From NCBI RefSeq assembly GCF_011045165.1, contig NZ_JAAKZI010000001.1:248001-312000 (forward strand): DNA of 64,000 nt, in the 5' to 3' direction. Shown in pieces: positions 27,903 through 36,400 of this stretch (its first letter is position 1; each line of letters opens with the position of its first letter). Below the pieces are notes generated by a model. The model saw nothing but the letters and a program-made list of their open reading frames with translations, had not been told where the DNA came from and made no database searches. Made by a program: the position numbers and the translations under genes. The DNA comes from Arthrobacter silviterrae. GTDB taxonomy: Bacteria; Actinomycetota; Actinomycetes; Actinomycetales; Micrococcaceae.

Positions 27903-29021
27903 TTATTGGAGGCGTGCCGGAATAATTTTGGCGTAACTATTAATGATGTCGTCTTCGTCGGCGCCGAAAGTAAAGACAGTAGGCAGCCAGGGCCGGGAAG
28001 GGTCGGGAAGCACGGCCGAGATTTCGTCCCGATTCAGGGGCTCCTCAGCCCAGGAATGGAACAAGCACTCACCGAAGCGCTCACGATTGCCAATCAGGTA
28101 CGGTGACACCAAATCCGCGTACTCGGGGCCAAACCAGGCCCACCACTGCGGATGGGCATGAAGGCCGGCCCACTTGCCGGGATTGTTGGGATGCTGGGAT
28201 CGTTCGGAGTCACCGGTTCCGTAGTAGGTGCCTGATTTCCAGATGAATCCCCGTCGCACCTCGGCACTTGCATGAAAGCTTCGGGTGGCCTGGGCAAATT
28301 CAATGAAAAAGGCCTTCAAGGACTGGCGCACGGCGGGGTCGGTCAGCCCGGCCTTGTCGAATTCAAAAGAAATATAGGAAACTCGATTCTTACTGTCCAA
28401 CGGATTGTAGGAAACAGCCCCAAGCGGGTACCCGCCTTTCACCAAAACGCCGTAAGTATCGGCGTTGGCACATGCGTTCAGGAATCCCTTGTCGTTGAAG
28501 TTGGCTGGAAGCATGGCCGGAAAGAACTCCCGCGCCGTCCGGATGTAGAGTTCCGGAAGGTCCGCCGGCCTGTCCTCATTGAGCATGTAGAAACGAACCG
28601 CAACCATATCCGTCCTGCGTTCCTCCGCCGGAACCAACACTCGATTTGGCTTCGGCTTGGGCCAGACATACCCGGTTTGTTCATCCAACATGGCCCCGTC
28701 GGTGGCCTTGGCGAGCTTCCGGGCAAACTTCACGGCGTGCGGAATCGAGGCCTCCTCGCTGCCCTCCACCAACACCTGGTACACGGCCTTGGCGCCAGTC
28801 ACCGAAGCTGCAACCTCCTCGGGGACGTCATCGGACTCCACCTCGAAGGGCCCGTCAACAGTGAAGCAGTAAGCCCGCCGTCGTCCCCGGACCACCATCA
28901 ACGATTCGGCATCGCTGGAAGGCGAACCCTCGACGGCGAGCCCGGCAGTGCCCCGCAACAACTCCAGCAACCCCTCAAAGGACAATGGCGCCGCAGCATA
29001 GACGGACAGATCGTAGGACAT
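27903..29021 (-). CDS. Tandem paralogue B, divergent centre
   Basis: A 372-aa middle copy. The first 120 residues are nearly the same as in copies A and C (MSYDLSVYAAAPLSFEGLL, IPHAVKFARKLAKATDGAML). From about residue 130 to 290 it is very different (FYMLNEDRPADLPELYIRTA, KGGYPLGAVSYNPLDSKN). It converges again at WFGPEYADLVSPYLIGNRE and LPDPSRPWLP, and ends with a unique 22-residue acidic tail. The start context (AAAGG, 8 nt, ATG) and at least 20 bp of leader match copy A. The centre is AT-richer than its flanks, suggesting replacement by recombination. Function unknown. Confidence 0.8.
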   Translation of the reverse strand: MSYDLSVYAAAPLSFEGLLELLRGTAGLAVEGSPSSDAESLMVVRGRRRAYCFTVDGPFEVESDDVPEEVAASVTGAKAVYQVLVEGSEEASIPHAVKFARKLAKATDGAMLDEQTGYVWPKPKPNRVLVPAEERRTDMVAVRFYMLNEDRPADLPELYIRTAREFFPAMLPANFNDKGFLNACANADTYGVLVKGGYPLGAVSYNPLDSKNRVSYISFEFDKAGLTDPAVRQSLKAFFIEFAQATRSFHASAEVRRGFIWKSGTYYGTGDSERSQHPNNPGKWAGLHAHPQWWAWFGPEYADLVSPYLIGNRERFGECLFHSWAEEPLNRDEISAVLPDPSRPWLPTVFTFGADEDDIINSYAKIIPARLQ

Positions 29022-29096
29022 GAGAAAAACCTTTGGTGGGTGGGCGATTCGGAAAGGACGGAATTACTCAAGAAAGTTTCGGTCACGGGCAGCGCG

Positions 29097-30209
29097 TCAG
29101 CGAGTGCAGGGCGTGGCGAGTTCCTTGGGGATCCAGGGCCGGGTCGGGTCCGGCAGCAGTGCTGTGAGCTGGTCCCGGTCGACGGGCTTCTCCGCCAGGA
29201 CATGGAACAGGTACTCGCCATGCTGTTCGCGGCGACCGGTCAGATACGGGGACACGATGCCAGCCTGCTCCGGTCCAAACCATGTCCAGGACTGCGGGTA
29301 GGGAACGAATCCCTTCCATTCGCCAACATGGATCGGCCAGATCTCCTCCTCGGCCCCGGGCAGCCGTTCGTAGGACCGGGACACCCACTCATAGTTCCGC
29401 AACACCTCCACCGAGGCAAAGAAACTGTTGGATTCCAGCGCGAACGCCACGAAGAACCTGCGCAGGCCATCCAGCCACCCCGGATCGGCAAGCGCAGCCC
29501 CGTCCAAATATAAGCTTGCATGCCATACAGAACTGGGGTATTCAGGCCCAGGTATCGCTCCCCAAGCAATCGGATAATCGCACTTGAAGAAAAGTCTGCT
29601 TCTAGGATTCTCTGACCACATATCGGTGAAGGCCTGGTCCCCGTCCCGGTCCAGCTTGCCCTGATGTGGTTCATAGGTGCCAAAACGCGTAGGGAGCGCC
29701 TCTGGCAGGTACTTCCGGGCCAGGGCAATGTAGTTGCCGGGCAGATCCTCCGGGAGCTCACTCATGAGTGTGTAGAAGTTGACTGTCACGAGCTCGGTTG
29801 GCCGAGCCGCCTCACGGGGCCGGGCCACGCGGCTGCCCTTCGCCCTGGGCCACACCTCGTCGGTTTGTTCATCCAACAGGGCGCCGCCGGTGGCCTTGGC
29901 GAGCTTGCGGGCAAACTTCACGGCGTGCGGAATCGAGGCTTCTTCGCTGCCCTCCACCAACACCTGGTACACGGCCTTGGCGCCAATCACAGAGGCCGTC
30001 ACGTCCTCCGGCACGTCCTCGGCCTCCACCCCAAACGGCCCGTCAATCGTGAAACAGTAAGCCCGGCGTGCGCCCCGGACCACCATCAAGGATTGGGCAT
30101 CGCTGGAAGGCGAACCGTCGACGTCGAGCCCGATGGTGCCTCGCACCAGCCGAACCAAGTCGTCGAAGGACAGGGGCCCGGCAGCGTAGACGGACAGATC
30201 GTAGGACAT
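29097..30209 (-). CDS. Tandem paralogue C, unrecognised ~370-aa family
   Basis: A 370-aa copy, first in transcription order. It is highly similar to copy A along its length (MSYDLSVYAAGPLSFDDLV, WFGPEQAGIVSPYLTGRREQ, LPDPTRPWIPKELATP). The region of about residues 195-225 is much more different than its surroundings, while the flanking LDRDGDQAFTDMW and ADPGWLDGLRRFFVAFALES are identical. A 12-bp palindrome (30219-30230) overlaps its Shine-Dalgarno region and replaces the leader seen in A and B. Soluble; function unknown. Confidence 0.8.
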   Translation of the reverse strand: MSYDLSVYAAGPLSFDDLVRLVRGTIGLDVDGSPSSDAQSLMVVRGARRAYCFTIDGPFGVEAEDVPEDVTASVIGAKAVYQVLVEGSEEASIPHAVKFARKLAKATGGALLDEQTDEVWPRAKGSRVARPREAARPTELVTVNFYTLMSELPEDLPGNYIALARKYLPEALPTRFGTYEPHQGKLDRDGDQAFTDMWSENPRSRLFFKCDYPIAWGAIPGPEYPSSVWHASLYLDGAALADPGWLDGLRRFFVAFALESNSFFASVEVLRNYEWVSRSYERLPGAEEEIWPIHVGEWKGFVPYPQSWTWFGPEQAGIVSPYLTGRREQHGEYLFHVLAEKPVDRDQLTALLPDPTRPWIPKELATPCTR

Positions 30210-30218
30210 GAGAAAAAC

Positions 30219-30230
30219 CTTTGCGCAAAG
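30219..30230. promoter_or_regulatory. Palindrome overlapping paralogue C leader
   Basis: CTTTGCGCAAAG is a perfect 12-bp palindrome 10 bp before the paralogue C start, overlapping its AAAGG ribosome-binding site. It could be a repressor site or a small RNA hairpin occluding translation. Confidence 0.35.
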
Positions 30231-30272
30231 AGTGGCGGGGGCGAACGACGGCCAGTCTTTGGCAGCAAGGAA

Positions 30273-30297
30273 AAGTGTCTAACCCCCAAAGACACTT
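30273..30297 (-). terminator. Inverted repeat between MocR gene and paralogue C
   Basis: AAGTGTCT (30273-30280) and AGACACTT (30290-30297) are perfect 8-bp arms around a 9-nt loop. On the minus strand the hairpin is followed by TTCCTTG, so it may end the MocR transcript. An operator for paralogue C, 64 bp further on, is the alternative. Confidence 0.4.
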
Positions 30298-30356
30298 GAG
30301 CCTATCAAGGACTGTCCGCGGTGTCTTTTCCACTAAATTGCGGGGCGGGCCGGGAG

Positions 30357-31769
30357 CTACCGGCCGTTCCGTTCCAATGCCGCACCCAGGAGGCGCGCGC
30401 CTTCCCGGAACGCCCCGGGGTTGGGGCCCGAGTAGTTGAGGCGGATGAACGGCCCCGCTGCCTCGGCCGGGAACCAATCGGTCCCCGCCGCAATGATGAC
30501 GCCAGCATCCTCGCAGTCCCGCGTCAGCCGTTCCAGGTTGGTGCCGTCCGGCAGGCGCAGCCAGAGGTTCAGCCCGCCCTTGGGAATCTGCTCCAGGTGC
30601 GCCTGAGGCACGTGCTCCTGCACGCCGGCCACCATCAGGTCCCGGCGCGCCCGGAGCTGGTGGCGCAGGCTGCGCAGGTGCGTCTGCCAGCCCGGCTGCG
30701 TGACCACGTCCAGCGCGGCCGCCTGCAGCAGCCCGCTGACATACATCGTCTCTGCGCCGCGGTCCGCCAGGATCCGTTCGCGGGCCGGGCCCCGGGCAAT
30801 GGCTGCCGCTATGCGGATGGCGGGCGACACGCTCTTGGTCAGCGAGCGCGCATAAATGACGTGCCCCGAATCGTCCTGCCCGGCCACGGGGACGGGGGTG
30901 GAATCAATGCCAAAGTCATGCGCCCAGTCGTCCTCCACCAGGAACGCACCATGCCTGCGCACCACCTCCAGGATCTCCGCGCCCCGCCCCGGCGCCCATT
31001 GCGTGCCCGTCGGGTTGGCATAATGCGGCTGCGCGTAGAACATCCGCGCACCGGTTTCCTCCAAGGCCCGCTCCACGTCCTCCGGTGCCGGGCCGCCCAT
31101 CCCGCTGGGCACCGGAACAAGCTCGACGCCGGCGTTCCTGGCCGCCAGGATGGCACCCCAATAGCTGGGCGACTCAATGAGCAGGGGGCGCCCGCGTCCC
31201 ACCAGGGCACTGAAAATGGAGCTCAACCCGCCCTGGCTCCCCGGCAGCACAATGACGTCACTGGGCGCCGGCGGATTGATGCCCGACGGCGTCGCAGCCC
31301 CGAGTTCACGCGCGAACCAGGACTGCAGCTCCGGCAGCCCGGCCACCGGCGGGCGGGACAGGGCCTCGTCACTGCGGGCAGCCCGGACCAGCGCCGCCTG
31401 GACCAGCCGTTCCGGCAGCAGCTCGCGGTCCGGATACCCCGAATGCAGGGCAATGGCGTCATTGGGGACGCTGCGCATGGTGGCGGAGGCAGCCAGCGGC
31501 GGCATGGGGGCGGCGCCCAGGGCGGCGCTCTGCCAGCCATAGTCCGACGGCCGGGCCGTCCGCGCCGCCCGCACAAACGTCCCAACCCCGGGCCGGCTCT
31601 CCACCAGGCCCTGCACCGCCAGCGCCTGCAGGGCCTTCTGGACCGTAACGGGGCTGGCCTGGAACTCCGCAACCAGCGAGCGGCTCGACGGCAGGCGCGA
31701 CCCCGGGGACGACCGGGCGATCCGTTCCTTCAGTCGCGCCACGATCCGGGAACTGCTATCGTTGTTCAT
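30357..31769 (-). CDS. MocR-type GntR regulator with PLP aminotransferase-like domain
   Basis: A 470-aa regulator. It has a GntR winged helix (about residues 1-70: RLKERIARSSPGSRLPSSRS, then PVTVQKALQALAVQGLVES) fused to a fold-type-I aminotransferase domain. The latter shows LPGSQGGLSSIFSAL, YAQPHYANPTGTQW, LVEDDWAHDFG and the PLP-Lys motif YARSLTKSVSPAIRIA (Lys about residue 310). MocR proteins sense PLP or amino compounds and regulate a divergent neighbour, here a DMT exporter. The start at 31769 shares the CATG 31767-31770 with the start codon of that exporter. Confidence 0.93.
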   Translation of the reverse strand: MNNDSSSRIVARLKERIARSSPGSRLPSSRSLVAEFQASPVTVQKALQALAVQGLVESRPGVGTFVRAARTARPSDYGWQSAALGAAPMPPLAASATMRSVPNDAIALHSGYPDRELLPERLVQAALVRAARSDEALSRPPVAGLPELQSWFARELGAATPSGINPPAPSDVIVLPGSQGGLSSIFSALVGRGRPLLIESPSYWGAILAARNAGVELVPVPSGMGGPAPEDVERALEETGARMFYAQPHYANPTGTQWAPGRGAEILEVVRRHGAFLVEDDWAHDFGIDSTPVPVAGQDDSGHVIYARSLTKSVSPAIRIAAAIARGPARERILADRGAETMYVSGLLQAAALDVVTQPGWQTHLRSLRHQLRARRDLMVAGVQEHVPQAHLEQIPKGGLNLWLRLPDGTNLERLTRDCEDAGVIIAAGTDWFPAEAAGPFIRLNYSGPNPGAFREGARLLGAALERNGR

Positions 31770-31785
31770 GAGAACCAATGATAGC
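31755..31785. promoter_or_regulatory. MocR operator containing both divergent start codons
   Basis: GCTATCGTTG (31755-31764) and CAATGATAGC (31776-31785) pair at 9 of 10 positions around an 11-bp centre holding the CATG shared by the two start codons. TATCGT and, on the other strand, TATCAT sit at -10 distance from the two ATGs, so both messages may be leaderless. Confidence 0.6.
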
Positions 31786-32700
31786 GCTACTCTTCTGGTG
31801 CGTGATGTGCTACCTCGCCGCTCCCCCGCCGGACTGTGGTGGGGCCTGCTGGGCGTGGCCGCCTTTTCTTTCACCGTCCCCCTGACCCGAGTGGCCGACG
31901 GCGGCCTGTCGCCCCTGTTCGTCGGCTCCGGCCGGGCCGTGGTTGCCGGCGCACTGGCGGTGCTGGCCCTGGCGTTGACGCGCCAGCAGCTTCCGCAGGG
32001 GAAGCAGTGGCTGCGCCTCGCGGTCATCGCCGGCGGCATCGTGGTGGGCTTCCCGCTCCTGACGTCCTTCGCCCTCGCCACCGCACCCGCCAGCCACGGC
32101 GCCGTGGTGGTGGCACTCCTGCCGGCCGCAACGGCCACCGCCGCGGTGCTGCGCGGGCGTGAGCGCCCCTCGGCTGCGTTTTGGGCCGCCACCGCTGTCG
32201 GCGCCCTGGCCGCCATCGGCTTCGCCGTCGTCCAGTCGGGCGGCCTCGGCACCATCGGCGTGACCGACATACTGCTGTTCGGCGCAGTGCTGGCCGCGGC
32301 CATCGGGTACGCCGAAGGCGGCCTCTTGGCCCGCGAACTGGGTGCCTGGCAAACCGTTTCGTGGGCCCTTGTTGTCGCCTTGCCGCTCATGGCGGTGCTG
32401 GCCGGTGCCACCATGGCCAGCCAGCCGCCGTCGGCCTCGCCAATGCAGTGGGCAGCCTTTGCCTACCTGGGCGTGGTGAGCATGTTCCTGGGCTATTTTG
32501 CCTGGTACCGCGGGCTGGCGCTGGGCCCTATGGCGCCGGTCAGCCAAACGCAGCTGGTGCAGCCCGTCCTCAGCCTGGCCTGGGCGTGGCTGCTGCTGGG
32601 CGAAAGCCTCAGCTGGACTACAGTTTTGGGCGGAGCCGCCGTGGTGCTGTGCGCGGGCACGGCTGTCCGGGTGCGCCTCGCTCCCCCTGCCCGGCCCTGA
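31768..32700 (+). CDS. EamA/DMT-superfamily transporter under MocR control
   Basis: A 310-aa protein with ten membrane helices in two EamA repeats (GLLGVAAFSFTVPLTRVADG near the start, and LLFGAVLAAAIGYAEGGLLA for the second). The second repeat ends in a WAWLLLGESLSW motif common in this family. The ATG at 31768 overlaps the start codon of the divergent MocR gene. By analogy with other MocR/DMT pairs it may export amino acids or vitamin-B6-related compounds; this is inference. It is followed 25 bp later by the PaiB-like gene. Confidence 0.87.
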   Translation: MRTNDSATLLVRDVLPRRSPAGLWWGLLGVAAFSFTVPLTRVADGGLSPLFVGSGRAVVAGALAVLALALTRQQLPQGKQWLRLAVIAGGIVVGFPLLTSFALATAPASHGAVVVALLPAATATAAVLRGRERPSAAFWAATAVGALAAIGFAVVQSGGLGTIGVTDILLFGAVLAAAIGYAEGGLLARELGAWQTVSWALVVALPLMAVLAGATMASQPPSASPMQWAAFAYLGVVSMFLGYFAWYRGLALGPMAPVSQTQLVQPVLSLAWAWLLLGESLSWTTVLGGAAVVLCAGTAVRVRLAPPARP

Positions 32701-32725
32701 ATCCACCACAAGGAAAGGAACTTCC

Positions 32726-33343
32726 ATGTACATTCCCCAACACTTTGCCGCCACGCCCGCTGCCACGGCGAGGCTGCTCAGCGCGCCGTCCGCAGCGAAC
32801 CTGGTCACGATGACTTCCCGGGGGCTGCTTGCCACCTTGCTGCCGTTCCACTTCGACCCCTCCGTGGGGGAACACGGCGCGCTGCAGGCACACATGGCCC
32901 GCAACAACCCGCAATGGTCCGAGCCCGCGCTGGGCGAAGCACTGGCCATTGTGCAGGGCCCGGACGCGTACATTTCGCCGCAGTGGTACGCCGCCAAGGC
33001 CGAGCACGGGCGCGTGGTCCCCACCTGGAACTACACGACGGCGCACGTTTACGGCCGGCTTCTCATCCACGACGACGCCGCCTGGCTCGGCGCCCACGTC
33101 CGCGCCCTGACCGACGCCAACGAGGCCGGATTTGCAGAGCCCTGGGCCGTGGAGGACGCTCCCGAAAAGTTCGTGGCCGGACAGCTGCGGGCCATCGTGG
33201 GGCTGGAGCTGGTCATCACGCGGATTGAGGCGAAGGCCAAGTTGAGCCAAAACCGGCCCGCAACTGACATTCCGGGCATCGTGGCCGGGCTGGAGGGGCG
33301 CGGCTGCCCGGAAATGGCCGCCGCAGTGCGCGACGCCCCGTAA
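32726..33343 (+). CDS. paiB: PaiB-like FMN-binding protein
   Basis: A 205-aa protein of the PaiB/FMN-binding negative-transcriptional-regulator family, with a split-barrel fold. Family marks are MYIPQHFAA at the start, PFHFDPSVGEHGALQAHMAR (about residue 40), GPDAYISPQWYAAK, VPTWNYTTAHVYGRL (about 100) and LSQNRPATDIPGIV near the end. AAGGAAAGGAA lies upstream of the ATG at 32726. Bacillus PaiB affects sporulation and protease genes, but the biochemical role is unclear. It is probably co-transcribed with the DMT exporter. Confidence 0.92.
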   Translation: MYIPQHFAATPAATARLLSAPSAANLVTMTSRGLLATLLPFHFDPSVGEHGALQAHMARNNPQWSEPALGEALAIVQGPDAYISPQWYAAKAEHGRVVPTWNYTTAHVYGRLLIHDDAAWLGAHVRALTDANEAGFAEPWAVEDAPEKFVAGQLRAIVGLELVITRIEAKAKLSQNRPATDIPGIVAGLEGRGCPEMAAAVRDAP

Positions 33344-33415
33344 AGTGGAGCCCCGTTGGCCCGCCAGGGTGCTCCACTTTACAAGTGGCGCATCACCAGG
33401 GGCCAACGGGGCTCC
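33342..33415. terminator. Nested inverted repeats between convergent paiB and EccC-type genes
   Basis: The outer arms, 33347-33362 and 33400-33415, are a perfect 16-bp inverted repeat. AAAGTGGAGC (33342-33351) can instead pair with GCTCCACTTT (33371-33380), and CCACTT (33374-33379) with AAGTGG (33383-33388). The region probably works as a bidirectional terminator; neither strand has a clean T tract. Confidence 0.6.
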
Positions 33416-33428
33416 CGTTCAAAGTGAC

Positions 33429-36400
33429 TTAGCGCTCGTGGTCCATGGTGGTGGCCACCTGAAGCTTGAACACCTTGCCGCGGCCCACAATGTAGCCGCG
33501 CCCGGGGATGAACTTGTTGTTGTACATTCGCCCCAGGGGCGTGCTCATGAGGGTGTCTCCCTCCAGATCGCCGGGATTCATCAGCAGCCCGCGCCGCCCG
33601 GACTTGAACAGCCCGGAGATGTTCCAGGCGCTGGACCAGGTGGACGATTCCGCCTCCCCCACCACAAAGTGGTTCGCCTTCACTGACGCCTTGATCAGGT
33701 TCACCAGGTCCATCTCCACCTCGGAATCGGCAAATTCGGTGACGCCCTCAATGAACAGCGCCACCTCCTGCGCCTCCGATTCCACCAGGTCAATCAGGCG
33801 CTGCAATTCCGGCTCCACGCCATGGTTGGTGGTGAACGCCTCGTCCCACACAGGCATGGTGGCCACGGCGGACTTCCTGGACCCGAGGTACACGCGACGG
33901 GTGCCCGGCGTCGAACGCTTAAGCGCTTCGGCGAGCGTGACGAGGGCCGTGGTGCGCCCGGAACCTGGCGGCCCCGTCAGCATGAGCGCGCCGCTGGCGG
34001 CCAGCCCGGCCGGTTCCAGGTTGTAGTCGTCCACGCCGATGACGGCCTCGCCGGGGCGCCCCGCCGGCAGGATGTTCAGGTCCAGCATTTCCGGCAGGGA
34101 TTCCACCCGCGGAGCCTGGCCCACCCCCTGGCGCCGGAGCGTGGCGGCCAGCTTCTCCACCTGGCGTGCCTGCAGGGCCAGGTTGGCGTTGCCCCCGAAG
34201 ACGGCCATCTGGACCTCACGGTTGTCGATGAGGCCGCGGCCGGGCGGGGAGGCGGCACTGAGCACGTCGCGCGGCAGGCCCAGGTTGGAGTAGTCGTCCA
34301 CCGTGGCCATGCGGAAAACCAGCAGGCGCTGCACGGAGGCCGCCAACGACGCCGGCAGCGACTTGGTGCTGTCGCCGGCAATGACAATGTGCACGCCCAT
34401 GGGACGGCCGTCCGTGGCGATCTGCTGCAGCGTTTCAAACTGGGTCATGCCCACGCGGAACTCGTACTGTTCGCGGAACGTGGCCAGCCCGTCCACCATG
34501 ATGATGATCCGGGGCTCGTCCGGCTTGCCCGCCAGGCGCCGGTACTCGGAGATGGTGCCGGCCTTTACTGCAGCGAACGATTCCGAGCGCTCCTCGATGA
34601 TGCCGCGCACGTAGCGCAGCAGCCGCCCCACGCGTTCGCCGTCCTCGGAGCTGATGATGCCGCCCACGTGCGGGAGGACCTCCAGCATGGCCAGCCCGTT
34701 GGAGGCCGCGTCAATGCCGTACACCTGCACGGGGCCGCCGCGCGGGGTGATGGCTGCGGCAATGGCAATGGTTCGCAGCGCCGCCGACTTGCCCGAGCCG
34801 CTGGCCCCCAGGATGGCCATGTTGCCGTCCTTGTCCGGTTCAAAAAACACCGTGGGCTGGGCCTGGTGTTCGGGATCGTCCATGACGCCCAGCAGCAGCT
34901 TCTCATCCGTACGGGGGTTGGGCAGCCGGGAGAAGTCATAGGTGTCAGGCAGCTCGCCCAGCCATGGCTTGCGGGGCGGCTTCACGCCAAGTTCGACGGC
35001 GGCCAGCGACACATTGGCCACCACCCTGGCAATGTCGTTGGGGCCGGCCACGTCCTCCACCGGCGCCGGAGCAAGTTCCTGCTCCCAAGCCGCACCGGAA
35101 CCGAAGTCCATCTCCACAATGTCAATGCGCGGGCGCTGCGGCGTGCGGCTGGTCCAGCCGCCCGCGTAGCCGGTCTGGAAGCCCTGGATGCGCCCCGGGC
35201 CGGTCTTGGCGGCGCCGCGGCCGGGAATGGTGGGGCTGAAGTATGCCGCCGTCGGCTCCCCCAGGATGTCCTGGGAATCGTCCACGTCAGCCATGCGCAG
35301 GGCGATGCGCATGTTGGTGTTGGCGCGCAGGTTGTCCTTGATGACGCCGGAGGGGCGCTGCGTGGCCAGGATCAGGTGCAGGCCCAGGGACCGCCCGCGG
35401 GCGGCAACATCCACCACGCCGTCCACGAATTCCGGCACTTCCTTGGCCAGGGCGGCAAATTCGTCCACCACAATGACCAGCGACGGCGGCGCCTCGGGGT
35501 CGGCTTCGCGCTCCATGGCCAGCAGGTCCTTGGCCTTCTTGCGGTTGAGCAGGTGCTCTCGGTAGTGCAGCTCGGCCCGCAGGGAGGTCAGCGCGCGGCG
35601 GACCAGGTGCGGGGACAGGTCGGTCACCAGGCCCACCGTGTGCGGCAGCTTGACACAATCGGCAAAGGCCGCGCCACCCTTGTAGTCCACGAACAGGAAG
35701 GAGAGCCGGTCCGGGCTGTACGCGGCGGCCATGCCCAGCACCCACGACTGCAGGAACTCGGACTTGCCGGCACCGGTGGTGCCGCCCACCAGCGCGTGCG
35801 GGCCCTCCGTCTTGAGGTCCAGGTACATGGGCTCCACGCCCTTGGAACCGACCAGGGCACGCAGGGAGCCCTGGTATTTGCGGTTCTTCACGGCACGGGA
35901 GGCCACGGAATTGTTTTCCAGCCAGCGGTCGGCAATGGAGGAGGTGCCCTCCACGAGCTCGTGCCCGGCCAGCGCCACATAGGACACGCTGCGCGGCAGG
36001 TCGGAGTCGTCGTCCACGGGCTTGCCCACGTCCACCACGGGCGCCATCATCCGGGCCAGCGAGGATGCCAGCTCCGCGGAGACACTCTCACAGCTCACGG
36101 GGTACGTGAGCCCGCCCAGGCGCACCTGGCCGGTGGTGGCTGCCTCGGACACGTGGACAAAGTCGCGGCACGCTGCCGGCAGGGCCTCGATGGAACCGGC
36201 CACCCACAGCACATGCACGCCGACGTCGGCCCCGTGCTCCACCAGGCGGGTCAGCCGGGCGCGGTCCACTTTGACGTCGTCCTCGACAACAACCAGCATG
36301 GCCGGGACCAGGGGTGCCGGGATTTCCAGCTTGTGCGGGTCAAGCGCGCCGCGGCGGGCCGAGGAATTGGCCTCGAGGCTGGCGCCGCGGGTCACAATCA

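Larger units (their letters stand above)
26647..30209 (-). repeat. Triplicated gene array with conserved ends and variable centres
   Basis: Three head-to-tail copies of a ~1.1-kb gene (26647-27753, 27903-29021, 29097-30209). N-terminal coding thirds are near-identical in all three, and the leader from about 27754 to 27774 recurs at 29022 to 29042. Central segments differ and look AT-richer, notably 27060-27180, 28280-28500 and 29510-29640. Confidence 0.8.

Noticed and set aside
31810-33024. 404-aa minus-strand reading across the DMT exporter and paiB
   Set aside because: It crosses two well-supported plus-strand genes and has no recognisable motif.
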